Assembly (NCBI GenBank): GCA_002399765.1
Contig: DHEG01000011.1
Span: forward strand, 31,689-57,318
Source of the DNA: Caryophanales bacterium UBA4856
GTDB taxonomy: Bacteria > Bacillota_I > Bacilli_A > RFN20 > CAG-288
DNA length: 25,630 bases
Direction of reading: 5' to 3'
Position 1 is the stretch's first letter. Each line of letters begins with the position of its first letter. Positions 7,515 through 15,414 of this stretch are shown here, in pieces. A model generated the notes under the pieces. It saw nothing but the letters and a program-made list of their open reading frames with translations, searched no databases and was not told the origin of the DNA. The translations under genes were made by a program, and so were the position numbers.

Positions 7515-8124
7515 ACCATTCAGGTTGTTCATGGACGGATCGGAAAAGGCGTTGGTCGTCGTGGCCCAACAGGGCCAAAAGTCCGAATCCGCCATAGATG
7601 TCAAAGCCAGGGAGACGTTGGAACGGATGTTCCCTTTGGTGAATCAGGTGGTGGACAAGTTTGGCAAGAAGTACGCCGATCTCGACGAGATCTATGTCAC
7701 CTTGGGCCCCGGTTCCAATACCGGCCTGAGGATGTCCTTGACCCAGGCCAGGGTCTTCTTCGCCTTGAAGCCCGCTGCCCGTATCTTTGGTGCCACCACC
7801 TTCGAGGTCCTCTTCAGGGCCTCGGGTCTGGCAGAGGCCATCGTCTTGGTCTCGGACCGTCACGAAAGCTTCTTCTATGCCGTCTACGAGAATGGGGCCA
7901 AGGTCAACGAAGGCCATGCCAAGTCCTTGGCCGAGATCAAGGAGTTGGATGACAAGGCGCTGGTCTTCTCAAGCGAAGACGAATTGGCCAAGCAGGTCGC
8001 CCAGGGGCGGGCCAAGTCCTTGGCCATTCCGATGGAGAAGGCCCTGCTGTCCTTGGATGCCTACACCGAATACAGCCCGAACAAGATCCAGGATCTGGTG
8101 CCTGATTACACGGAGAAAATATGA
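7501..8124 (+). CDS. tsaB: t6A complex dimerisation subunit TsaB
   Basis: This 207-residue protein is TsaB, the catalytically inactive ASKHA-fold partner that dimerises with TsaD in the threonylcarbamoyl transferase complex. The N-terminal strand FRLFMDGSEKALVVVA corresponds to the family's opening LAIDTS strand. TLGPGSNTGLRMSL (about residues 62-75) is the diagnostic GPGSFTGLR motif, followed by ARIFGATTFEVL. The ATG lies inside the end of tsaE, and the stop TGA shares bases with the ATG of the next gene (ATGA, 8121-8124), so translation is coupled. Alternative ATG 7531 would cut off the first beta strand and is less likely. Confidence 0.92.
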   Translation: MGSSEPFRLFMDGSEKALVVVAQQGQKSESAIDVKARETLERMFPLVNQVVDKFGKKYADLDEIYVTLGPGSNTGLRMSLTQARVFFALKPAARIFGATTFEVLFRASGLAEAIVLVSDRHESFFYAVYENGAKVNEGHAKSLAEIKELDDKALVFSSEDELAKQVAQGRAKSLAIPMEKALLSLDAYTEYSPNKIQDLVPDYTEKI

Positions 8125-9641
8125 CAATAATTTCAATAGCAACCCAAGACGTTCAGCCTGTCTTGGCTCTCGAGAAGCAAAGGCTCAATGGCAAATCCCT
8201 GACTGAGGAAGAGGTCACCCGGTCCATCCATAACGATGGCTTCATGGCCCTGGTGGCCAAGGAGAACGAGAGGTTGGTCGGCTATGTGTTGGCCTCCCTG
8301 TCCGGTCGGGAGGCGGAGATCCAATCGATCGCCGTCGCCGCCGACTATGAAGGACAAGGGATCGGGACGGGGCTTTTGGAGTTCTTGAAGGTCCGTCTGG
8401 CCGGTATGGGCGTGGAGCGCGTTCTTCTTGAGGTAAGCCAGGAAAACGAGAGGGCCTTGAGGCTTTACAAGTCTTCCGGCTTTGGCCAGTACAGCGTCCG
8501 CAAAGGCTATTACGATGGCAAGGATGCCATCTGCATGGACCAGGACCTAAAGGATGGCAAGCACCGTGTCATCCTGTCCCTGGAGTCTTCTTGCGACGAG
8601 ACGGCCGCGGCCGTCTTGGACAACGGCATCTTGAAATCCAACATCGTCTCCACCCAGATAAAGGAACACCAAAAATACGGCGGCGTGTATCCGGAACTGG
8701 CTTCCCGTCTCCATCTTCAAAACGTCGCTTCCGTCATCTTCATGGCCCTTACCAAGGCGGGTGTGAAACCGGAGCAGTTGACCCATGTGGCCGTAACCGC
8801 CGGCCCCGGCCTTCCCGGCGCCTTGCAGGTAGGCGTCATCGCGGCCAAGACCGTGGCCGACTTTTTTGGCATCCCCTTGATAGGCGTCCACCATTTGGCT
8901 GGCCATCTGTATGCCAACGAATATGCGGGCAAGTTCAAGTTCCCCCTCATCGCCGTCATCGCTTCCGGTGGCAATTCCGAGATAGTCTTGATGAAGCACC
9001 ATCTTGACTTCGACATCGTCGGCCAGACTTTGGACGATGCCATAGGCGAGGCGTTCGACAAGGTCGCCAGGGAGATAGGCCTTCCTTATCCCGGCGGCGT
9101 TTACATCGATCGTCTCTGCAAGGCCAATCCGGACGTCAAGCCCTTCCCGCTTCCTAAGCCCCGGGTTGCGGGCTATAACCTTTCCTATTCCGGGCTCAAG
9201 TCCCATGTCATAAGGCTTGCGGAGCACGAGAAGGCCCAAAACGGCGGGAAGCTTAGCGAACAGAGAGTGGTCGAATACGCCAAGTCGGTCGAGGTTGCCT
9301 TCGTGGACGAGTTCATGCGCAAGGCCATGAAGGCCGCGGACTACTTCCACGCCAAGGAAATAGTGATCGGTGGCGGGGTGTCGGCCAACTCCTATCTCCG
9401 CTATTCCGTCCTCCAGCACCAGGATCAATACCAGATAATAATCCCGCCGATGTGGTGCACGACCGACAATGCCTCCATGATCGCCAAGGCCGCCGACCAC
9501 TTGATAGACGCCGGCTATGGCTCCGATCTTTCGCTGCCGACCGACCCGGGCATGGACCTCAATGGCTTCCCCTTCAACGGGGAGTTTTCAGGGACCTATC
9601 CGGTCGATCTGGCCAAGGCCAAGGCGTTCCTTAAGCAGTAA
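8121..9641 (+). CDS. tsaD: Bifunctional RimI acetyltransferase - TsaD threonylcarbamoyltransferase fusion
   Basis: The 506-residue ORF joins two proteins. Residues about 1-145 are a GNAT N-acetyltransferase of RimI type: IQSIAVAADYEGQGIGTGLL is the acetyl-CoA-binding region, and VSQENERALRLYKSSGF is typical of the family, which acetylates the N-terminal Ala of ribosomal protein S18. Residues about 152-506 are a complete TsaD: LESSCDETAAAV, TAGPGLPGAL, the metal-binding H258 and H262 in HHLAGH, GEAFDKVAREIGLPYPGG, VIGGGVSANS and TTDNAS. TsaD transfers threonylcarbamoyl from its AMP ester to tRNA A37. No stop, start or frameshift separates the halves, and both keep their key motifs. In B. subtilis tsaE-tsaB-rimI-tsaD are adjacent separate genes, so this is a fusion of neighbours. 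Confidence 0.93.
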   Translation: MTIISIATQDVQPVLALEKQRLNGKSLTEEEVTRSIHNDGFMALVAKENERLVGYVLASLSGREAEIQSIAVAADYEGQGIGTGLLEFLKVRLAGMGVERVLLEVSQENERALRLYKSSGFGQYSVRKGYYDGKDAICMDQDLKDGKHRVILSLESSCDETAAAVLDNGILKSNIVSTQIKEHQKYGGVYPELASRLHLQNVASVIFMALTKAGVKPEQLTHVAVTAGPGLPGALQVGVIAAKTVADFFGIPLIGVHHLAGHLYANEYAGKFKFPLIAVIASGGNSEIVLMKHHLDFDIVGQTLDDAIGEAFDKVAREIGLPYPGGVYIDRLCKANPDVKPFPLPKPRVAGYNLSYSGLKSHVIRLAEHEKAQNGGKLSEQRVVEYAKSVEVAFVDEFMRKAMKAADYFHAKEIVIGGGVSANSYLRYSVLQHQDQYQIIIPPMWCTTDNASMIAKAADHLIDAGYGSDLSLPTDPGMDLNGFPFNGEFSGTYPVDLAKAKAFLKQ

Positions 9642-9663
9642 GGGATCGTCCGAGTTTATCCAG

Positions 9664-9692
9664 GGGTGACCTTAGGGTCGCCCTTTTGTTTT
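9664..9692 (+). terminator. Terminator after the t6A operon
   Basis: GGGTGACC (9664-9671) pairs with GGTCGCCC (9676-9683), with one T-G wobble and a TTAG loop, followed by TTTTGTTTT. It closes the tsaE-tsaB-rimI/tsaD unit 23 nt after the stop. Confidence 0.88.
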
Positions 9693-9721
9693 GCTATCCT
9701 ATTCAGGCGAGGCTAATGAAC

Positions 9722-10699
9722 ATGGCTTGTTCCCTTTTGGCATTCGGCGAGGTGTTGGAAGATTACGTCCCCGTTGGCGATGGCTATCTTAAGCTGGCGG
9801 GCGGGGCGCCTTTGAACATGGCCGCGGAAGCGGTGAAGTTTGGCCTACCCACGAAGATGATCACCGAATTGGGTGGCGATCAAGCCAGCCAAAGGCTATT
9901 GAAGGCCATGAAGGACGAGGGGCTGGACACGAGTTTGGTCAGCTTGGACAAGGACTTGGTGCTCTGCCATACGGCGGTGACGGTCAATCCCTCGACTGGC
10001 GAACGGGAGTTCAGGTTCTATAAGGACAAGGCCTCGTTTCTGGGACTTTGCGAGGATGACATAAAAGACGAGTGGGTCAATAAGGGGGACGTCGTCCATA
10101 TCGGGACTGTCTGTCTGTTGGGCGAGGGGATAATCAAGGCGCAACTGAAATTGGTCTCCTTGGCTCAAAAGAAGGGCGCGATGGTGACCTTCGATCCCAA
10201 TCTTCGGCCCTCCTTGTTCAAGCCCGGGGAACAGGAGAGGCTGGCGAAGGTGTTTCTGCCTTATGCCAATGTCCTTAAATTGGGCAGGGACGAGATAGAG
10301 CCCATCGTCGGCAGCGATGACGAAAAGAAGGCCGCATCTTACCTGTTTGCCACCCATCCAGCCCTGGCTCTCGTCTTGGTTACCGATGGTGGCAAGGGGC
10401 TAAGGGCTTATTTGAGGAATGGGGAATGCGTAGCAGTGGGAAGCGTGAAGCCCCTGAAGATGGTTGATACCGTCGGGTGTGGGGATGCTTCCTTCGGGGC
10501 CTTCATCGGATCTTTGTCCCAACGAGGGTTCAATACCTTGGACGAACTGGAGGAAATCTCCGAAAAGGAGATCCACATGAGCCTTGTCTATGCGGCCTTG
10601 GCCGGCTCTTTCGTTTGCGGCCAGAAGGGCGCCTTGCCCATGCCTACCGTCCCCGAATTGGACTCTTTGGCAAAGATCAGGGGAATAAAGCTAGGCTAG
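9722..10699 (+). CDS. PfkB-family carbohydrate kinase, fructokinase-like
   Basis: About 326 residues with PfkB (ribokinase) hallmarks: LAFGEVLEDYVP at the N-terminus, the glycine-rich LAGGAPLNMAAEAVKFG substrate region, VTFDPNLRPSLF, VTDGGKGL, and the C-terminal DTVGCGDASFGAF. In the last, D255 is the catalytic base and the usual GAGD reads GCGD. FDPNLRPSLF is typical of fructokinases (ScrK-like), so ATP-dependent phosphorylation of fructose or a related sugar is the likely role. Three starts are possible. ATG 9722 is preferred because GCGAGG (9707-9712) lies 9 nt upstream; ATG 9716 would leave only 3 nt; the upstream TTG 9686 sits inside the terminator T tract. No sugar transporter or regulator is adjacent. 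Confidence 0.87.
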   Translation: MACSLLAFGEVLEDYVPVGDGYLKLAGGAPLNMAAEAVKFGLPTKMITELGGDQASQRLLKAMKDEGLDTSLVSLDKDLVLCHTAVTVNPSTGEREFRFYKDKASFLGLCEDDIKDEWVNKGDVVHIGTVCLLGEGIIKAQLKLVSLAQKKGAMVTFDPNLRPSLFKPGEQERLAKVFLPYANVLKLGRDEIEPIVGSDDEKKAASYLFATHPALALVLVTDGGKGLRAYLRNGECVAVGSVKPLKMVDTVGCGDASFGAFIGSLSQRGFNTLDELEEISEKEIHMSLVYAALAGSFVCGQKGALPMPTVPELDSLAKIRGIKLG

Positions 10700-10710
10700 G
10701 CCGTACATCC

Positions 10711-10735
10711 ACTTTAGTCTTATGGTCCTTAAAGT
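10711..10735 (+). repeat. Inverted repeat in the asnS leader region
   Basis: ACTTTA (10711-10716) and TAAAGT (10730-10735) are perfect complements around a 13-nt loop. A -10-like TAAAAT (10738-10743) follows at once, with no T tract, so this is more likely an operator or part of a promoter than a terminator. The 78-nt gap before asnS has no room for a T-box leader. Confidence 0.4.
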
Positions 10736-10777
10736 CATAAAATACTCTTTGTCATAGCCAAAGGAGCAAAGAAAGCA

Positions 10778-12148
10778 ATGCTCGCATACATTAAAGATCT
10801 CTATGCCGGCCTAAAGGGACCGACGGAGGCGTTGGAAGGAAAGGAAGTCACGGTAAGGGGCTTGGTCAAGTCCAACCGCGACAACAAGACCGTCGGATTC
10901 CTTTGGGTCTCCGATAGTTCCTGCTTCGATGCCATTCAGGTCGTCTACGATCCGGCGAAGTTCTCGGATGTCCAAAAGCTAAGGCTGGGGGCTTCGGTGG
11001 AAGCCACCGGGACCTTGGCCTTGACCCCCAACATGAAACAGCCTTTCGAGATACATCTCACCAAGGCCGTGGTGACCGGACAGGTAGCCGATGACTATCC
11101 CCTGCAGAAGAAGAAGACCTCCTTCGAGTTCTTGAGGACGTTGCCCCACCTGAGGGAAAGGACCAACACCTTCAACGCGGTCTTCCGGGTCCGCTCTGAG
11201 CTCTCCTATGCCATCCATGAGTATTTCCATGAACATGGCTTCTTCTACGTCCATACGCCGATCTTGACCGGCAACGATGCCGAAGGTGCCGGCCAGACCT
11301 TCCAGGTCGTGGCCGATCCCAAGGATCCCAAAGAGTATTTCGGCAAGGTGGCGACTTTGACAGTCTCCGGCCAACTCCATGTCGAGCCCTTCGCCTTGAC
11401 CTACCAAAAGGTCTACACCTTCGGTCCTACCTTCAGGGCCGAAAAGTCCAACACCCAGCGCCATGCCGCGGAGTTTTGGATGATCGAGCCGGAGATCGCC
11501 TTTGCCGACATCGATGACGACATGGACTTGATGGAGGATTTCCTGAAGACGGTCGTAAGAAGGGTCGTCGAGCGTTGCCCCCAGGACTTCAAGTTCTTCG
11601 AGACCTGGATCTCCAAGGATGTCGCCACCCGTCTTGACCATATGCTCAACAAGCCATTCCAGCGGGTCGACTACAGCGAGGGCATCGCCATCCTTAAGGA
11701 TGCCGTCGCCAAGGGACACAAGTTCGATAACCCCGACATCTACTGGGGCTTGGATCTGATGAGCGAGCATGAGCGCTACCTTACAGAGCAGCACTTCAAG
11801 GGACCCATATTCCTCAAGAACTATCCCAAGGAGATAAAGGCCTTCTACATGAAGCAGAATCCCGATGGCAAGACCGTGGCTGCCGTGGATCTGCTCTTCC
11901 CCGATGTCGGCGAGCTTTGCGGGGGCAGTCAGCGCGAGGAAGACTACGGCAAGCTCTTGAAGAGAATGGAAGAACTCCACATGAACATTCCGGCCTACCA
12001 GTGGTATTTGGATACCCGGAGGTTTGGGGGCTGTGTCCATTCGGGCTTCGGGCTCGGCTTCGACCGGTTGTTGATGTACATCACCGGGCTGGACAACATC
12101 CGCGATGTCCAGCCTTATCCCAGGACCTATAAGGACATGGCGTTCTAG
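10778..12148 (+). CDS. asnS: Asparaginyl-tRNA synthetase
   Basis: The 456-residue protein is a class IIb aminoacyl-tRNA synthetase charging tRNA-Asn. Residues about 20-105 are the OB-fold anticodon-binding domain (VTVRGLVKSNRDNK). The catalytic domain shows FFYVHTPILTGNDAEGAGQTF, motif 2 with R220 and E222 in TFRAEKSNTQRHAAEF, and motif 3 with R430 in GFGLGFDRLLMYITG, ending in the typical DVQPYPR. The TGNDAEGAGQTF segment is characteristic of AsnRS as against AspRS and LysRS. AAGGAG (10761-10766) lies 11 nt before the ATG. No terminator separates it from the following small membrane-protein gene, 26 nt away. Confidence 0.96.
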   Translation: MLAYIKDLYAGLKGPTEALEGKEVTVRGLVKSNRDNKTVGFLWVSDSSCFDAIQVVYDPAKFSDVQKLRLGASVEATGTLALTPNMKQPFEIHLTKAVVTGQVADDYPLQKKKTSFEFLRTLPHLRERTNTFNAVFRVRSELSYAIHEYFHEHGFFYVHTPILTGNDAEGAGQTFQVVADPKDPKEYFGKVATLTVSGQLHVEPFALTYQKVYTFGPTFRAEKSNTQRHAAEFWMIEPEIAFADIDDDMDLMEDFLKTVVRRVVERCPQDFKFFETWISKDVATRLDHMLNKPFQRVDYSEGIAILKDAVAKGHKFDNPDIYWGLDLMSEHERYLTEQHFKGPIFLKNYPKEIKAFYMKQNPDGKTVAAVDLLFPDVGELCGGSQREEDYGKLLKRMEELHMNIPAYQWYLDTRRFGGCVHSGFGLGFDRLLMYITGLDNIRDVQPYPRTYKDMAF

Positions 12149-12174
12149 AGGCGAATCGAGGCATTGAGACAAGG

Positions 12175-12810
12175 ATGGAAAAAGGACTAGACCCAAAAAG
12201 CGCCGACTACAATCCCTACTTGGAGATCGAGCGGGAAGTGTATGGCGGCAAGCGGCAAAGCGCGGACAAGACCCTTTTCAGGAAAACAGGGGTCTGCTTT
12301 TTGCTCGCCTTGGTTTTCGCCTTTTTGGGCTTGGTCATCTATGACTTGGTCGAAGGCGGCATCGAGATCTCTGACAACCGGGCCCTGGAGAAGACCGTCA
12401 GGGTCGAGGATATCGACACCGGCGAGTTCAAGAACGAGAACTATCAGGAACTGATAGCGTCGGAAGGCGATGCTATCGACTTCTCCTCTTCCTATTCCGT
12501 CGAGTCGGTAAGCCTTGACGGAAAAGTCCTGTCGGTCGATGGCAACACCGGCGACCAATATGTTTTCTATAAGCCGGGTTCTTCGGTCCTCTGGTCCGAG
12601 GACATGGCCTTCGACAGCGGCGCCTCCATGACCATCGATTCCACTCGTTTCACCAGTGGGGACTACATCCTTTGCTGGGGCAATCAGGCCAGTGCCAAAT
12701 TGAGGCCCATAGTCCCGGCTTCCAACCCCGTCCTTACCGACCCTTCCACCGGCCTGAGCCTCATTCAAGACCCTTCGCTCCTTAACATATTGGTGCTTTC
12801 GGTAGAGTGA
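12175..12810 (+). CDS. Unknown single-TM protein with extracytoplasmic domain
   Basis: I do not recognise this 211-residue protein. Residues 1-36 are charged and probably cytoplasmic. Residues about 37-60 (FLLALVFAFLGLVIYDLV) form one membrane helix. The rest, rich in Asp, Ser and Gly with alternating hydrophobics, looks like a beta-rich extracytoplasmic domain. There is no lipobox or sorting signal. The protein therefore seems anchored with its N-terminus inside. The ribosome site is weak, with GAGG at 12158-12161 some 13 nt upstream, so read-through from asnS may contribute. Codon use matches the neighbours and there is no sign of transfer. Confidence 0.7.
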   Translation: MEKGLDPKSADYNPYLEIEREVYGGKRQSADKTLFRKTGVCFLLALVFAFLGLVIYDLVEGGIEISDNRALEKTVRVEDIDTGEFKNENYQELIASEGDAIDFSSSYSVESVSLDGKVLSVDGNTGDQYVFYKPGSSVLWSEDMAFDSGASMTIDSTRFTSGDYILCWGNQASAKLRPIVPASNPVLTDPSTGLSLIQDPSLLNILVLSVE

Positions 12811-12834
12811 GGGATGGGCAAATAGTTTCGTCAG

Positions 12835-12866
12835 TTGGTGCGAAAGGGGTTTCAGCGGTGTAGAAT
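12835..12866 (+). promoter_or_regulatory. Possible promoter for galE
   Basis: TAGAAT (12861-12866) is a good -10 box and identical to the one ahead of the hemolysin III gene. The best -35 candidate, TTGGTG (12835-12840), is 20 nt away, so the -35 assignment is weak. The ribosome site AAGGGG lies just before ATG 12891. Confidence 0.35.
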
Positions 12867-12890
12867 ATTAGCCGAAAAAAGGGGTAAGAA

Positions 12891-14054
12891 ATGAGCAAGA
12901 AAACAGTTCTCGTGACTGGCGGGGCCGGATACATCGGTTCCCATGCGGTCAGGCAGTTGCTGGATCATGACTTCGACGTGATAGTGGTCGACAATCTGTC
13001 TACCGGACATGTCAAGGCGGTCGATCCCAGGGCCAGGCTCTATCTTGGCGACGTAAGGGACATAAAGTTCTTGGCCGGCGTGTTTGCGACTAACCACGTC
13101 GATGGCGTCATGCAATTCGCGGCCAAGATAATAGTGCCGGAATCGGTCTCCGATCCCCTGGCCTATTACGACGACAACATCTACGGCGTCCTCTCCGTCT
13201 TGCGCTGCATGAAGGCCTTCGGGGTCAACAACATCGTCTTCTCTTCCACCGCGGCCGTCTATGGCACCAAGAAGGAACCGGTCATCAGCGAGGATGCCAC
13301 CCTCACCCCCGAGTCTCCCTATGGGTATTCCAAACTAGCTTCGGAACATTTGATTCACTATGCCGAAGCGGCCTATGGCATCAAGCATGTCATCTTCCGC
13401 TACTTCAACGTCGCCGGCTCGGCCTTCGATTCCACCATCGGCGAAGCCCATCCGGTGGAGTCCCACTTGATACCCGTGACAGTCAAGGCCGGCCTTACCG
13501 GCCGCAAGATGACCCTGTTCGGCAAGGATTATGACACCCGTGACGGGACTTGCCTGAGGGATTACATCCACGTGGTCGATCTTGCCGAAGCCCATGTGCT
13601 GGGAATGGAGAGGCTATTGTCTGGCAAGTCCTCCAGCACCTATAACCTCGGCTCCGAGAATGGGTACACCAATCTGGAGATAATAAACACCGTCTCCCAG
13701 GTCCTGAAGGAAGAGAAGCTGTCCGATGGCGTCCCCTTCGAGTTTGGCCCCCGGAGAGCCGGCGACCCTGCCGCCATCGTCGCCTCCAACAAGAAGGCCA
13801 AGGCCGAACTTGGCTGGAGTCCCAAATACGACCTCAAGAGCATGATCACTTCCGCCATCAAGTGGTACAGCACCCATCCTGACCTGTATAAGGATCAGGG
13901 CAAGGCCGTAAGCCTCGATGCCCAGGACCGGAAGCACATCAAGGTCGCAAAGCCCTTGAACCTCCCTAAGCTCTACCATCTCGGCGTCTATTCGGGGATC
14001 GAGAAGGCCGACCACGTCAAGCTGAACGAGATTGCCAAGGCCTTGAAGAAATAG
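12891..14054 (+). CDS. galE: UDP-glucose 4-epimerase with C-terminal extension
   Basis: An extended short-chain dehydrogenase/reductase, 387 residues. The NAD-binding loop GGAGYIG has G10, G13 and G16. FSSTAAVYG supplies the catalytic Ser, and Y144-G-Y-S-K148 is the YxxxK active site. FRYFNVAGS, DYIHVVDLAEAHVLGM and GWSPKYDL are the standard later GalE blocks. It interconverts UDP-glucose and UDP-galactose, supplying sugars for glycans and glycolipids, perhaps including the glycosyltransferase at the left of the window. Ordinary GalE ends near W325-H329. Here 58 further residues follow, polar then moderately hydrophobic (LNLPKLYHLGVYSG), which I cannot assign. The ribosome site is AAGGGG, and a strong terminator follows the stop. 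Confidence 0.93.
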   Translation: MSKKTVLVTGGAGYIGSHAVRQLLDHDFDVIVVDNLSTGHVKAVDPRARLYLGDVRDIKFLAGVFATNHVDGVMQFAAKIIVPESVSDPLAYYDDNIYGVLSVLRCMKAFGVNNIVFSSTAAVYGTKKEPVISEDATLTPESPYGYSKLASEHLIHYAEAAYGIKHVIFRYFNVAGSAFDSTIGEAHPVESHLIPVTVKAGLTGRKMTLFGKDYDTRDGTCLRDYIHVVDLAEAHVLGMERLLSGKSSSTYNLGSENGYTNLEIINTVSQVLKEEKLSDGVPFEFGPRRAGDPAAIVASNKKAKAELGWSPKYDLKSMITSAIKWYSTHPDLYKDQGKAVSLDAQDRKHIKVAKPLNLPKLYHLGVYSGIEKADHVKLNEIAKALKK

Positions 14055-14073
14055 TTGGGAAAGAGGCTAATAA

Positions 14074-14103
14074 AAAAAGACCCGCCAGCAAGCGGGTCTT
14101 TTT
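14074..14103. terminator. Bidirectional terminator between converging genes
   Basis: AAAAAGACCCGC (14074-14085) pairs with GCGGGTCTTTTT (14092-14103) around CAGCAA. The A run on one side and T run on the other make it work in both directions. It serves galE on the plus strand and the Pr6Pr-type gene on the minus strand, whose stop codon lies at 14106. Confidence 0.93.
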
Positions 14104-14105
14104 CG

Positions 14106-15341
14106 TCACTTCCCTTCCTCGCTCTTCTCGCGCACTACCGCGATGGGATTGGCACCTATTTCGGGGAAGTAGAGATCGACCTTGTCACCGGTCTTGTATT
14201 TGCCAGCCAGGAAGAAAGGCAGGGGGTTCTGGGTCGGGGCAATGGTGAATAGGGAGTTGTGCCTGTAGGAGACGAATAGCTCCCGATACAATCCCGACAT
14301 ATAGGAGACGGAGACCGACTCCACCGCTCCGACCGAAGGCTTGGAAGCGATCTTCCTGGCCCTAAGGAACGGCTTAAGCTTCGTCTCGTATTGCAAGGCG
14401 AAATAGAAGAGGGGCAAGAGGGTGGAGAAGGACATGACCCCGGCGATCCAGACGATTATCGTGTCATTAGGCAGCAGGTCCAAGAACAAGGCGTTTATGA
14501 ACAGGACCAGGAAGGCTATTGCGGATATGGTGGCGTAGACGATTATGGAAGACTTGAACCCCACGATGCGGAAAGCCTTGTAGACCGGTACTATGCCCTG
14601 CTTCTTCTCGTCATTCGATAGGAACAGCTGATCAGCGGCAAACAAGGCCGTGCCGATGGCGATGGCAAGATAGGCCAAGCCAATCAAGGCCAAGATCACC
14701 AATCCGGTCGAGCCTAGCCCACCTTCCCCTTCGGCTTCGGGGCTAAGGAAATAGTATGGGTATCTATCGGCCAAGCCTTCTCCGAAGTTGGAGCGCAACA
14801 GGACGTAGAGGGCATAAAGGGCCGGCAGGCCCAAGGCCAAATAGGTGTCATAGAGGTTTATCTTGTCTCTTTCGTTGAAGAATATCCAATCTATGACAAT
14901 CATTATCGGGGCTACGAAGTCAAATATGACATCCTGATATATCGCTAACGGATTGGCGTTGCCCATATACGTGAACCAATCGGAGGTGAAGGGAATCCTT
15001 ATTATGAGATTCTTCATAATGAACGAAAGGGCGATGGCGACTACCCCGTAGAACCTCAATTTGTAGGAGGTCTCTTCGACGAATGAGGTGCCGCGACTAT
15101 ATACATATGCCGCGTCGGCCAGAAAGACCAGGCCCATCACGTAGCAGAAGTAATTGGTCAGGGCCTCGAAGGAGAAGAAGTTGGAGGGCTTTTCGTGGAA
15201 GAAATCCTGGTAATCGTTGGGCCAGAAACCCATCATCACGAACCGGGCTATCGATATGGCGATGGCGAAAGTCAGAGTCGAAAGGTAAATGGACCTTATT
15301 ATCAGGCAAACCATTTGCTTGGTCTTAATGGCATTTGGCAT
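14106..15341 (-). CDS. Pr6Pr-family (FAR-17a/AIG1-like) membrane protein with extra C-terminal part
   Basis: A 411-residue membrane protein. The first 240 residues or so hold six helices and resemble the Pr6Pr family: FEALTNYFCYVMGLVFL in helix 2, and the helix FDFVAPIMIVIDWIFF, which matches the family's conserved histidine/aspartate-type VVPLLVLLDWLLF block. PALYALYVLLR and RYPYYFL follow. The family's function is poorly known; eukaryotic relatives (AIG1/ADTRP) hydrolyse fatty-acid esters. After about residue 265 two more helices and a soluble beta-rich tail (about 340-411) follow that the family does not normally have. It has AAGGGG before the ATG and its own promoter-like sequence in the upstream gap. 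It is the last gene of the minus-strand membrane cluster. Confidence 0.65.
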   Translation of the reverse strand: MPNAIKTKQMVCLIIRSIYLSTLTFAIAISIARFVMMGFWPNDYQDFFHEKPSNFFSFEALTNYFCYVMGLVFLADAAYVYSRGTSFVEETSYKLRFYGVVAIALSFIMKNLIIRIPFTSDWFTYMGNANPLAIYQDVIFDFVAPIMIVIDWIFFNERDKINLYDTYLALGLPALYALYVLLRSNFGEGLADRYPYYFLSPEAEGEGGLGSTGLVILALIGLAYLAIAIGTALFAADQLFLSNDEKKQGIVPVYKAFRIVGFKSSIIVYATISAIAFLVLFINALFLDLLPNDTIIVWIAGVMSFSTLLPLFYFALQYETKLKPFLRARKIASKPSVGAVESVSVSYMSGLYRELFVSYRHNSLFTIAPTQNPLPFFLAGKYKTGDKVDLYFPEIGANPIAVVREKSEEGK

Positions 15342-15377
15342 CTTTTATATCCCCTTGGCATTTGTCAACCATGGACA

Positions 15378-15406
15378 ATTGTAAACTAGGCTGAATCTTT
15401 TGCCTA
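15378..15406 (-). promoter_or_regulatory. Promoter ahead of the Pr6Pr-type gene
   Basis: Read on the minus strand, TAGGCA (15406-15401) and TACAAT (15383-15378) are 17 nt apart. TACAAT matches the -10 consensus at five of six bases. It lies in the 73-nt gap after the preceding gene, so the Pr6Pr-type gene can be transcribed independently. Confidence 0.5.
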
Positions 15407-15414
15407 CCACCCCT

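Noticed and set aside
8547..9500. 317-codon open frame opposite tsaD
   Set aside because: Antisense to conserved TsaD blocks, with no ribosome site or family match.
9686..9721. Upstream TTG start for the PfkB kinase
   Set aside because: It lies in the T tract of the preceding terminator and has no ribosome site.
10979..12196. 405-codon open frame opposite asnS
   Set aside because: It is antisense to a complete asparaginyl-tRNA synthetase with all class II motifs; composition is that of a shadow frame.
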